Assembly: GCA_034687125.1 (NCBI GenBank)
Contig: JAQGBZ010000024.1
Coordinates: forward strand, 330,898-394,897
Direction of reading: 5' to 3'
DNA from: Neelides folsomi
Lineage: Eukaryota > Arthropoda > Collembola > Neelipleona > Neelidae
DNA length: 64,000 bases
The position numbers and the translations under genes were made by a program. Positions 37,502 to 48,289 of this stretch are shown here, piece after piece; positions within the stretch are counted from its first letter, which is position 1, and the number at the start of each line of letters is the position of its first letter. A model generated the notes under the pieces. That model was not told the DNA's origin. It was given only the letters and a program-made list of their open reading frames with translations, and ran no database searches.

Positions 37502-40500
37502 TCAAATGTACTCAATACTGCTCTCGTCAATCTCCGTCGTCTTCTTCTTTTTCTTTTTATCTACACGGGCATAAAGTTGGGACAAATCCGCCACATCGGC
37601 CAGAGCACTCGCCGCAACTTGTTCAGCTTCAGCAAATCCTCTTGCTTCTTCTCTTCTCAACTGAGCATAAGCAATGTCTTCATAGAAGTTCGGTTCTTCT
37701 CGTAAATCATCATGTGATTCTTTAAGTCTCTCATACGGTGGGTATTTGACTCTCTCATACATTTCATCCACACGTTCTTCCTCCTCATCGGATCCTTCAA
37801 CGAGAACGGGACCAGCAGGGAGTTTCCGAAGTTTTTCATACCCGTGTTTCTTCTCTTTGTCTACCTTGGCATAAAATGCATCTGGGTCAGCCAAACGTTC
37901 ACCAATCTCTTGATAGAAACCATTTGGAACAGCAATGGTCTGATAATGATCCATCGGTTCTTCAGGTTCTTCCTCTCGATGTTCTTCAATCTCATTGTAT
38001 GGATTGGGAGCCAAGTCGTCAATTTCTTGGTAATTGTCTTTCCCACTGCTGCTCGCCACTAAAGTCTCACTCATTGCCTCTCGAACAACTTCGAACTCGG
38101 AATAGGAAATATCAGCCTTGGACCATCGGCGAGGTTCTTCACGCACTGAGGGTGACGGAGGATTCTGACTAGAATTCGAAACAGTTGGAGTGAGCGGGGC
38201 TTTCTTCTTCTTTTTAGTGACTTGGGCGTAGAGGGGAGGTGTCGGATGAACGACCGTGCTGGTCGAGGCGATTGCTGGACTTTCGAGTGGAGAAGGAACA
38301 GGTGGAAGAGGAGAATTCGCCTCTCTTCGCTCAGGAATTGGAGTAGCGTTTGGACCGCCTATAATAACATTAACATCATTTATCATTTCATTTCAGAATA
38401 ACTACATACAGTATTTATTGATAAATTTAAAGAAAATTTACCAGCCCATGATGGGTGTCCATCTTCGCCTGAGATTCTCATATAATTATTTTCTGGATCT
38501 TCTATTGCAGCGTACATCTCCTCTGTAAACAGAGTTGAATGGATTAAATATTTAAATAACATTTACAATTTTGAGTATTATATTAATAATGTAATGTTAG
38601 AACTTTAATAATCAATACTATTTTTATTAAATGTAATATTTAAAATTACCCGAGTCATCAGAAACGGTAGCGTAATGAGAGTCATAATTCCGAGTATTTT
38701 TAACTTGACTTCTAATATTTGATAAAGGTTCCCTAACGCTAATACTCGTATATCCCCTCGAATCTTGCGAGTCTCCAGAAAAATGAACTTGAACTGGTTC
38801 ACCCTGTAAGAAATAATAAAATTCCGAAATTGTATAACTATTTGTTAATTCTGTTAATTAATTAAATCAATAAATATAATAGTCTAGTATAACACAGTTA
38901 AAAAATAATCCCGTACAGGCTGAGGTGGTCCAGGTGGTGGTGGGCCAGGATCATTACTTTGAGTTCTTCTCCACTGCCTTGCAACTCTTCTAGGCGGAAC
39001 GGGATTTTCGGGAGGGTCGGGTTCACCATTAGGGTTTAAATTCGGGGGCGGGTCATTTTCTCTCCTTCCACTTTGCGCGTAAGGTTGGGGCATGTCGTAA
39101 TTGTCCGTGTCAGTCTCTTCATCTTGCAAACTTTCATTCCTCACCCTCGCGTAAGGGTTCTCAAGTTTCTTTAATTTTGCATATGGATGATTGGACCCAT
39201 AGGTCTCGGAATCACTCGACGGTTGCGGTTCCTTCGACGTGGAAGGCTTCTCTTCTTTTGAGTATCCCACTGTGGCGTAGAGCTCCGACGTCCCATCGTG
39301 GCTCAAAACTGACGAACTTCGACGCGGAGGATTTTCAGGTGGAAGGTCAGGGAGTTGACGATGAAGCGTCGCCCTATTCAATTAAACCAATAATGAACTC
39401 GGAGAATATTGATTCACTTTAGAGAGCAGTGGTGTAAAATACAAAATGAGAGATATGAAACTAATTGTAAGTGTAATTTGTTATGAGATTAGGAGGAGGG
39501 AGGGAGAGCGATGAGAGAGAATGAAAGCGAAACGAGGAGATAGCGATGAAAGACACCTTTTGAGGGAGTCGGTGAGATGAAGGGATTCGGCGGGTGAAGG
39601 AGATTCATCCCCTTGGGAGAATTGAAGCCCTGAAGGATCTGGATGGAGATCCAACTTCACCTCTCGGTTATTATTTGATGGCCGAGGACCGAACGGAACT
39701 TCTGACGTTGAGAGAATCGTCATCCGCCCTTCGACACCAAACATCTCTTCTCTGCTTGGTCGGAGGAGAGAACAGAAAAAACGGAAGCAAATTATAATTC
39801 ATGCCGGGACGAAGCCAAATAATTCATCAAATAATATTACACAAATTATAAAAATCATAAATTAATCCACAATTGAATAAAATCTACTAATATTTAACAT
39901 GGTCATGCGGAGAAGATATTTCACTAAACTTAACTCACTATTCTTATATCATACAAATACAGGTAGTTATCTTTAATTAAATAATATTAAACTTTGAGCT
40001 ACCTCTTACAATAATACCTAATTAATGAACTTTATATTATACTTTCAAATAATTAAGGGGAAGAGTTAGCTTTAAATACGTTTCCATTTTGAACAAATAT
40101 ACGAGAGTTGGATTATTAATGTATTTAAGAGGTAAATACTTATTATCAGCATATTATAGATTATTGATATAATTAGTTTACTTACATATATTACAAATTT
40201 ATATAGATTTAGGCATATCTTCTTATCTTATGATAAAATGAAACCGAATGAATGTCTTTGATATCGAGTTTCTCGGTAAAAAATTTAAGATATGAAATTG
40301 ATTTTGTAACTTCAAATGGGAGTTAGAATTGGTCCCTGTATTTGCTTAAATTCTCATACGAGCTTCATTGTTCGTATTCAAGATGAAATTAATACTTTTT
40401 TTGTTAATCGAGGAATGATTTTTCTTTCTTTTCAAATACAGTGCATTTTACATTGTGAGTGAGACGTGACATTCATTCAGACGCCAATTTTGGCTTTTGT

Positions 40501-41434
40501 CTTAAGAAACCAATTTTGAATTACTGAAAAAATATATTTTAAATATAAGATAATACATTAAATATTAACATTTAAAATTGATATATTGTTTAAAAACGAA
40601 TTGATCGAATTATTAATTTAATTATACATGTTCATTAAAAGTGCAGAGCTCCTAATTTTAATATCATTTAAAGAATTAATAATTAATATTTTAAATTAAG
40701 AAAATTTAAGTATTTATTAAGACACCAATAATCACAATTTGCAAAACCTACAAGACTCATACATAATTTACAACGCCAAAATACTTTGCATTTATTAAAG
40801 AGCAGAGCTTTTATACCCAATCTACATACAATACTCATAGATTAGGCAAATAATAATAAATTATTAATCAACAAGATCACATTAAAGTCTACAGGTTAAC
40901 TAAAGATTAAAGTACAAAACAGTTAATGATTAAAAATAAGTGAACAAAGAATCAACTACAGTTCAACATTACAAATCTACAACACTCATAAATGACAGGA
41001 GTGACAGGTTTATATAACAAACGACATGAACACGTCAACACTACCCAAAACCAACCAAAGACAATAAAGAGTAAACAAGACCATATGATTAATGGTATAC
41101 TTAATTAGACTAATGCCCAACAAATAAGCCAATTAACTTTCCAACATATTCCGAGCAGCGAAAACCCATTAAAGTAAAGAGAGAAAAGGCGACCCGCAAC
41201 AGAAAAGAAACAGTTTGGGAGGAGAGACGTCAGAGTCGAGAAGAAGAATTGTTGTTGAGTCTAGTTGTGGTAAACGATGACGTACTTTGTGTTTGAGCGA
41301 CGGACACAGCAGTGGTTGAGGATGCATTTGAGGAGGACGAGGACTCCGATGACGAGAGGGAGGAGGAGGGTCACGAGAAGCGGCGCCGATCCGATCCTCG
41401 CCCACGCCAACTCATCCCTTGACAAGACGGCCAT
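37502..41434 (-). CDS. Single-pass membrane adaptor with many YxxPhi motifs and an ITAM (PAG/Cbp-like layout)
   Basis: Five coding exons join in phase: 41286-41434, 38917-39373, 38650-38803, 38442-38522, 37502-38358 (565 residues). An 18-residue N-terminal segment is followed by one hydrophobic helix (from PLLVTLLLPLVIGVLVLL) and juxtamembrane cysteines (KCILNHCCVRR) suited to palmitoylation. The rest is cytoplasmic: Pro-rich SH3-type stretches (PPENPVPPRR, GPPPPGPPQP), Lys runs and twenty YxxPhi motifs such as YATV, YAKL, YMRI, YAQV, YQEI and YERL. YAAIEDPENNYMRI fits the ITAM rule (acidic, YxxI, six residues, YxxI). YAKLKKLENPYARV is a near-ITAM. Short ectodomain, palmitoylation site and many tyrosines resemble vertebrate PAG1/Cbp, which recruits Csk. 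The likely role is a Src-family substrate that docks SH2 proteins at the membrane. I recognise no orthologue by sequence; function is inferred from layout. An in-frame stop lies just upstream of the ATG. Confidence 0.85.
38442..38522 (-). CDS. Adaptor exon carrying the strict ITAM
   Basis: TTTACAG acceptor and GTAAAT donor, phase 1 at both ends. This 81-nt exon encodes EEMYAAIEDPENNYMRIS and a Gly/Asp/His tail. Because it is a multiple of three with equal phases, skipping it would remove the ITAM and keep the frame. Confidence 0.85.
39374..41285. other. First intron of the adaptor gene
   Basis: It separates the membrane-anchor exon from the cytoplasmic exons. The part next to exon 2 (39480-39800) is GC-richer with no convincing coding content; the rest is very AT-rich. 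Confidence 0.5.
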
Positions 41435-41700
41435 TCTCTAAGACCCAACGAGCCCCACCGCCCATCGCCTACAAAATGAAGGAATTAAGGGATGGAATTG
41501 GAACTTTAATTAATTCCCACTCACCTCGTCTCAATCCGCTGGACCCAAGAGTCGTTGACACATTCTTGGAGTTGTAGGTCAACTTCAACCACCCGCGCCC
41601 CACTCCCTTCCCTCCATACTCATTTTTTACCTTCCTCGTCCCATCTTCTTTCTCGCCATGCCCCTTCATCCAACCCTTTTCTTTTGACATTTTTACATCA
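41435..41700 (-). promoter_or_regulatory. 5' UTR of the adaptor gene with an intron and an overlapping upstream ORF
   Basis: Reading the minus strand, GACGAG followed by GTGAGT (exon end at 41525) and TTTTGTAG followed by GCGATGG (exon start about 41469) outline a 5' UTR intron. The downstream piece holds an upstream ATG whose short ORF (MGGGARWVLENGRLVKG, stop) overlaps the main start in another frame. The GC-rich stretch to about 41690 may be the first exon; its ORF does not continue in frame after splicing. This arrangement should reduce translation of the main frame. Confidence 0.4.
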
Positions 41701-42304
41701 ATTAGATTTAATTTGATTATGTATGGTAAGACCTAAGTAAATGAACTTATTTTAATGCTACAAGTTAACGACTCGTTCAGTTACTTACACTATTCGTATC
41801 TAAACTTTAAGGACCAAGGCCATAAGTTCAATTGATATGATGTAGGATGAAATAATTTTATGAAATGATTTATAATATTTAGAATGGAGAATTTTTTTAT
41901 TGTTTAAATTGTGAATTGGGCTACAAAACTTACAAGCATATAATGGTATAAGAATTAACAGACATGATTAAGCATTTTTATATTGAAGCAATTATTCTAA
42001 TATGTAACATCTTCAATTCCTCGTTGCATTTCCATTTACTTATTTTAACAAAACCAAACATTAAGAATTTTAGTTTTAACATTACTGATTATAAGTATAA
42101 AATACAAATTGAGTATAAGAGATAGTTTTGACATTTTAATATATTTAATTAAAGTATTACAATGGGAAGGGGAAATAATTTGAAAGATCTTATACCTAAA
42201 TGTTATTCGGGTTATCGTAAAGTTATTTGTGAGTAAATTATCAATCAAAGGAAGACTTAAATGGAGAAAAAAGTGAAAAATGAAATCAAGAATTGGTAAA
42301 TGAG
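41701..42304. other. Intergenic between CCT1 and the adaptor gene
   Basis: AT-rich with no ORF of interest. It should contain the CCT1 3' UTR; TTTATT near 41896 reads AATAAA on the minus strand. Confidence 0.4.
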
Positions 42305-44644
42305 TTAATCATAATCGTCTCCACATTGGTTTCTGTTATTCTGCCTGTCCTCTGGATTCAACTTAATGAGATCATCTATCCGAAGGATCGTGATAGCAGC
42401 CTCAGTTGCGAACTTGAGACTTTTGATCTTAGAAACCGCTGGTTCCAAAACTCCAACTTCTCTGTTGTCTCTCACAGTTCCTTCGTAGAGGTCAAGGCCA
42501 TACCTGTACCAAAGATATTTTATAGTTGTTATAAATATAAATACAAATTGTCACATCACATGAAAGAATAGTTTTTTTATAAATTAATTAATATTGATTT
42601 ATAGTTTACCATTTGAGATGCTCTTGATCGGTTTTGGTCTGTGATGCATTGTGATACGCTCGAAGTTTAGCTACGAGTTCTGTAGCATCCTGAGCCGCAT
42701 TCACCGAGAGCGTCTTCGGAATCACTAAAAGAGACTTTGCAAATTCGGCAATTGCCAATTGTTCCCGAGAGCTCAATGATGTAGCGAAGTTCTCAAGATA
42801 AATGCTTAAAGCAGCTTCAACTGCACCTCCACCAGGAACAACCTTTGAAATAATTAACACAAATTAATTAAAAATTAAGATGAATCAGTAATGTTGAAAT
42901 ATATTATTACGTAAGGTATTTATTATTACCTTCTTGCTCTCACAGACTCTTTTGACAACGCAAAGAGCGTCATGAATCGATCGCTCCATTTCATCAACAT
43001 AGAAATCATTCGGACCTCTGAGAAGAATTGATGCCGCAGTTCTCGCCTTCGGCCTGTAAATAACAATTAAAAATTAGTAAAAGAGTAAACACGAAGAAAA
43101 ATAAGAAGAATATAATAATTAATGTGCAAATATAAACATTATTTAAGTTACTCTTTGATGAGGATGAGTTCATCGTCACAGATTCTTTCTTGGATAACTT
43201 CTTTAGCTTCTCCCAATGAAGAAGCTTCAAAAGTTTCCTCTCCTTCCAAATTAGCCAATGAGCCAAGAAGAGTTGCTCCAGTTGCTTTCGCGATTCTCTT
43301 CAAATCAGCCTTTTTGCACCTACGGACGGCCATTGCTCCTCCTTCGATGAAATACTAAACAAAAAATATTATTGTAAATAATCATAAAAGGTACATTGTC
43401 AACATTGTAACAAGAAATTGAATAATTTAAATACATTTTAAATCTAAACAATAAATGTGTCTGTAAACCTTGAGGCAAAGATCATCAATTCCTCCAGTGA
43501 CAAGGATGACATTTGCACCGGCAGCCAGAATCTTTAAGATCTTTTCTTTAGTCAAATCACACTCTCGTTGTCGGATCTCTTCGAGTTTGGATGGATCGGT
43601 GAGAAGGATTTGAACTCCAAGCTTCAATTTCGTCTTTTGCAATGAAAAGTCCAAGCACGCAATCTTTGCCTTCTCGATCTTCTTGGGCATCATTTGAGAA
43701 GCGACAGTGCAATTAAGAGCGTAGCCGGGAACAAGATAACTTTCCCGGGCACTTTTTCCATGAGCTTTCAAGATATTGACCGAATTGATTGGGTAAACCG
43801 AGTTTCCCTTTGAGTCCGTAAACTTGATTGCCTCACAAGCATCAACAGTCATTTTTCCAAAAAACTCAGAATCACTAAATAAATTATTCAAGTTAGTTAA
43901 AGAACAATAATTATTTTAAAATAAATTAAATATAAAACTTACGCTCCAATCAACTTGCTAGACATTGAAGTTTTCGCTGCATTGATAAGGCAATCTTTTC
44001 CAAGTTCTGCAACCGGAATGGTCAGATGGTCAGCAATGTAACGAACAGCCTCTCTTTAATTTTAAATTCAAATTATAGGATATCAAATCAAAGGATTATT
44101 ATGAAAATATTCGTATTTATGGATCATTAAAAATTCTATTACTTGCACGCAAGCCGATAACCAGCAATAATCGTCGTTGGATGAATTTTTTGCTTGACAA
44201 GTTCATCTCCATTTTTAAGAAGTTCAGCCGCAATAATGACAACGGACGTCGTCCCATCACCAACTTCCTCATCTTGCAATTGAGCAAGCTCAACAAGAAC
44301 TTTAGCCGCTGGATGGTCGACTTCGAGAAGCTTCAAAATGGTAGCTCCGTCATTCGTGATCGTCACATCCCCAATGTCATCCACGAGCATCTTGTCCAAG
44401 CCAACTGGTCCAAGAGAGCTCTTCACAATGTTGGCAATCGAAGATGCAGCCATAACTAATATAAATAGAAAAATTTACGTTTGTGTCATTTTGATTTAAA
44501 TATATGATTAATACTGGAAATAATGAAACAGAGCCGGTCTGTTTTTTCAACACGAGAATAAAAATTGAAATTACCATTCATGGACCTGACAGGGGCCCCA
44601 CTCTGTTTCGTTCCATGAAAAGAAAGAGGAATAGCGGTCGACAT
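42305..44644 (-). CDS. CCT1: T-complex protein 1 subunit alpha (CCT1), complete
   Basis: Alpha subunit of the cytosolic chaperonin CCT/TRiC, which folds actin, tubulin and other proteins using ATP. Exons: 44575-44644, 44143-44455, 43943-44053, 43469-43874, 43152-43354, 42930-43053, 42610-42842, 42305-42503. They sum to 552 residues plus stop, the usual family length. Signatures include [33 protein letters not shown], the GDGTTS nucleotide motif, [43 protein letters not shown] and [12 protein letters not shown]. The conserved alpha-type C-terminal domain runs to [10 protein letters not shown], followed by a short Asn/Asp-rich tail. All introns are short with GT-AG borders. The alpha subunit is assigned over other CCT subunits from the near-identity of the N-terminal third to animal CCT1. 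Confidence 0.97.
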
Positions 44645-45339
44645 CTTAAAGACTCAACGTGTTTAACTGGAAAGTTAAATTGAAATTAATAATCGAATTT
44701 AAATGAGAAGCCGAGAAAAGCACGAGCCGAAATCAAAGTCTGCGGCGAGGGGATTGTTCCAGAAGAGTCTTTCCCACTATTTAGTTCCGACTTTGTATCG
44801 GGGCATTTTTCTACATTTCATTTCTATGCAATATAAAGAAACAGACACAATTCCCTCAAAAGCTATCTCAATCTTATCTTCTTATCATCAACCTCAACCT
44901 GTCTCTCCGCTACAATCTCATCCATAAAACTTTCAAGAGTTATCCAAATGTATTTATGATTAATTTATCCAAGACACATCTTTATAAAATTGGTTATAAT
45001 TACGTGTATGTTATATGCATAATTGACATCATAAAAATAAATTGGAAAAAGCATGAGTCTTCTCAAAATTAAAAATATAAACGTCATTCTCATAAATTAT
45101 TGATCAAATAATATTGTAGATCAAACTCTGGAGAAGATCATTCATCATCCATATACCTGTCATTATGTCCAAACTTTGTCACAATACTCCAAATATTCCA
45201 ACTAATGAATGAATGCATAAAACACATAGTAAATGGATTGGATTTCCAAATCATAGGAAACTCTTAAGTCCTTGATGAAGATCTGTGAGGATTGGGATAG
45301 GAGTCTGAAGTTTGACGAAGGCAAGATGAAGGTGTGCTG
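44645..45339. other. Upstream region of CCT1
   Basis: The first 300 bases are moderately GC-rich and likely contain the CCT1 promoter. The 74-codon ORF at 44703 has no recognisable content. Confidence 0.4.
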
Positions 45340-45582
45340 ATGACGTATGTTCCCTACGTGTGCGGAATGTTTGCGGAGGAGGCTGCCACCTGCTCCTCGG
45401 CCTTCCGCCCTCCCCTCAACCCCTCCAAAAGGCGTAATTGGGTTTTGGGTTCGGGGGCCGCCATCGGCCCCCGGCCGTTGATCTTCCACAATCCCGTACG
45501 GCCCACACCACAACTTTCATTCCTGCTCCTCCGCTCCACCAACGCTCATCGCCCGCCCGTTCCCGCTACGCTCCCTCCTCAC
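45340..45582 (+). other. GC-rich island, possible first exon (strand uncertain)
   Basis: On the plus strand, ATG at 45340 opens 81 codons (MTYVPYVCGMFAEEAATCSS at the start) up to CTCAC followed by a GTAAGG donor in phase 0. On the minus strand, an ORF beginning MAAPEPKTQLRLLEGLRGG runs to IPHT before a GTAGGG donor. Both are open because of high GC, so composition cannot decide. It may be a promoter-linked island upstream of the IER gene, or a first exon whose partners I did not find. No domain is recognised. Confidence 0.25.
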
Positions 45583-47293
45583 GTAAGGACACCTTCAATT
45601 AATCATAACTGACCCCTAAATTAGTAAAAAACATATTCTGCATCTTAATTGGAGAAGGATCACAGAGGTGAAGAGTGAAGGAATATAGCTAGTTGGGTTA
45701 ATTGTACAAATTAGTTTTACTTAGTCGGCCCCTTTCCTTGGGATGTCACTCTTGGGGTTAGACCTCCCTCAGGCCCCCACAATGCCGACTTTCGATCAAA
45801 CGATCATGAAAATTTTGTTCATATTTCCTCAACTTTAACTAGTAATTGATCCCTAATTTATCAATTAATTGCAATTGAGGAACTTTTATTGCATAAATTA
45901 TAGGGAGTAAAGTATTATTTACTCCCTTGGTGGCATCTTAAAATTTCATCATCGTCCAAGGCTCCGGGAATAATCAGTACTGAGGATTTATATTATTCAA
46001 AAACGTATTTGAGAGTTTTGAATGTTTCGGTATCTTATCGTATTTAGGTTTATGAGAGAATTTAACAAAGTTTATTTTAATCAATTTAATTAGATCATTG
46101 AGTGACATCGTTAATAGGTTCAACATTGTGGTATGGTGGGATCATGAATGACGAAGAACGGAGAATCGTTTCACAATTAGATAATGGACCATGGTGTTAA
46201 ACAGTGTGTAGAAATCATGAAATAAAATATTATGAGACAGGGTTGAATAGCAAGGTGATTAATTTAATATTCCACCTCACTCAATCGTTTCCTCATACGA
46301 TCCATTGAACACAAGGGAGGATATTTCCAGGAGGAGTTTGGAATTACCTATCTCATCCCTGACGTCACCCACTACTCGCCTCCCCGATCGGTTAATGAAT
46401 CACTCATCCCGCTCGCTCTCCCCTGTATCTACATATATTTACTATTTACACTTATTGTATCCCCATATGCGTATGTGAAATATGCTCCAAGGACTCTTCT
46501 CTTTTGGTCCATTGCATTGATGTCCATTAGGGAGGGAGAGGGCCCTCTGTCATAAAATCGAAGGACCCTCCACGCTCCCTTCCAAATCTCTCCCTCACAT
46601 TCCAATTCTATACATTAAAATACCCTTCATTGGGCCTTTCCCCAAGCATATATTAGATTTATAAGCTCCTCTTTTCGAAGATGGAGAAGAATGTGGAGCT
46701 TCCTTCCCTTTCGACACCTTCAAGATGTCATATGCTACACTTGTTTATTTCAAAAATCCTTGTTTAGGGAAGGTCGAATCACCTTAAAATTTATTTTTGC
46801 ATCTTTTAGTGGATCAACGGAAGGAAGATGTAATATTGCGGAACACATATTTGAATAAATGTATGAAATTTATTTTAGGTACATATTAAATAATATATTT
46901 TTGAGTGATATTTACCATTCGATGGTGCTGTTGAGTTTTAATTTAAAACTTTTAAACTTGGCTTGGCTTCATTTATAATAAAGTTAGGGTTTAGGAAAAT
47001 ATTTTGTTGTTGATTTTTTGGTTTATAAATATAGGTAATGAATGAAATCTAATTTTAATTTGCCTAAAGTCAAATTTTACTAAATATTTAGATTACGTGG
47101 ATGAATTGAAATAGTTTATTTTCGCATTCTCATTCTGGCTCACATAAACTCATGCCAAATCGTACGCCCCCTTCAGTTCAGCATAGTATTGGACGGTATT
47201 GCATTATAGACTTTGTAAATATAATACACGTACATTTGCTGTACAATCATGAACGCTCGGTCATTATCACACTTTTGTAAAGTTGAGATTAAA
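45583..47293. promoter_or_regulatory. Region upstream of the IER gene, with a CRE
   Basis: No gene seen. A full CRE palindrome TGACGTCA lies at 46360-46367, about 0.93 kb before the IER start, inside a GC-richer patch (46320-46600). Immediate-early genes in animals are often driven by CRE and serum-response elements, so this is a candidate enhancer. The 5' UTR start is not identifiable. Confidence 0.3.
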
Positions 47294-48289
47294 ATGGCAA
47301 TTCCCGTTGCAGATCCACTACGAGGGCGGTGGAGCGAGAAGATGTCAGACGATGCGAAGAAAGTGATGAACTTGTCACTGAGCAAGATGGCCGAGTCGAG
47401 GAGCATTCGACGAGGGGGATCGTCGCTTCACAAACATCTCCTCATAGCTTCGGTGCTCACTAAGGCTCAACGAGCGTTCTTCGAGAACTGGTACCTGGAC
47501 ACTTCTGACACCGACTGCCCGCCTAATTCACCTTTCCCTCGGCCCATTCCTCAACAAGAAGATCCCGGCTCAGCAATCGACCCTCGATTCCTGGTGGAAG
47601 TTGAGAGCGAGAACGAGATCGACCTTCCTTCAGATATCCTCACCTGTGTTGAAAAGCTGGGAGACTTTTCTCCACCTCAACAATTTGAAGAGGAGATGCC
47701 GAACACGTTGTCTTACCTTGACCTCGACGCTCCTCCGAATAGCATTCATTATCTTAAGAGTTCCGAAGTGGTGATCGAGCCAATTCTCCTTCCAGGACCA
47801 AGTTCGGCTAAGAGACCGAGGGCATGGAGCATTGAAGACGATCATGACCAGGAACTGAACCTCCCTTCTGAATTGGGGGAAAAGTTGCGGAAGAACGGAG
47901 TGTCAGTGACTCCAAGTGGGGGAAACAACAAACGAATGCGCCTAGAGGAACCAGGGCCATTCCGAACCAAATTTGAAGATGAGGAATCGTCGTCTGATGA
48001 AGAGGACTCTTTTTTGTCCGAAGTGGGCCAGCCGTGGGAGGAGCGGAAGAGCAATAGAGACCGCCGAGTACCGTCAAGTGGATCTTGTTCCGATGACGAT
48101 GCTGAGAGCATGGAGGTCGACCAAATCACGAGTCTGGTCCAGTACTTCTCATTGAAGGCGAAAGGGAAGGGGATGGTCCGCTCTCTCTCCTCCCCTGACC
48201 TCTGCAATCGCCCTGAGGCTCCTGACCCGCCAAGTGAATTCTTTGGCCCTCATTTACTTCAGCATCGCGTCCTCACGATGACCGTCTGA
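47294..48289 (+). CDS. Immediate early response (IER2/IER5-like) protein, intronless
   Basis: A single uninterrupted frame of 331 residues. Near the N-terminus AKKVMNLSLSKMAESRS and RRGGSSLHKHLLIASVLT match the conserved IER domain (in IER5 the corresponding order is a hydrophobic helix, RRGG-type turn, LHKNLLVS). Next come a Pro/Glu-rich middle, KRPR and KRMR basic clusters that may act as nuclear localisation signals, and an acidic Ser block (ESSSDEEDS). The C-terminal AESMEVDQITSLVQYF parallels the AEEMET-xNVANLIS motif of IER5. Family members are nuclear, rapidly induced by growth factors or stress, and IER5 links PP2A to HSF1 and other substrates. I chose ATG 47294 (AAAATGG context). An in-frame ATG at 47249 adds 15 residues, and ATG 47342 gives a start close to vertebrate proteins. 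Lack of introns is typical for this family. Confidence 0.82.
   Translation: MAIPVADPLRGRWSEKMSDDAKKVMNLSLSKMAESRSIRRGGSSLHKHLLIASVLTKAQRAFFENWYLDTSDTDCPPNSPFPRPIPQQEDPGSAIDPRFLVEVESENEIDLPSDILTCVEKLGDFSPPQQFEEEMPNTLSYLDLDAPPNSIHYLKSSEVVIEPILLPGPSSAKRPRAWSIEDDHDQELNLPSELGEKLRKNGVSVTPSGGNNKRMRLEEPGPFRTKFEDEESSSDEEDSFLSEVGQPWEERKSNRDRRVPSSGSCSDDDAESMEVDQITSLVQYFSLKAKGKGMVRSLSSPDLCNRPEAPDPPSEFFGPHLLQHRVLTMTV

Noticed and set aside
41169-41405. 78-codon minus-strand ORF over the adaptor's first exon
   Set aside because: A shadow frame: the frame starting at 41434 contains the membrane helix and splices in phase.
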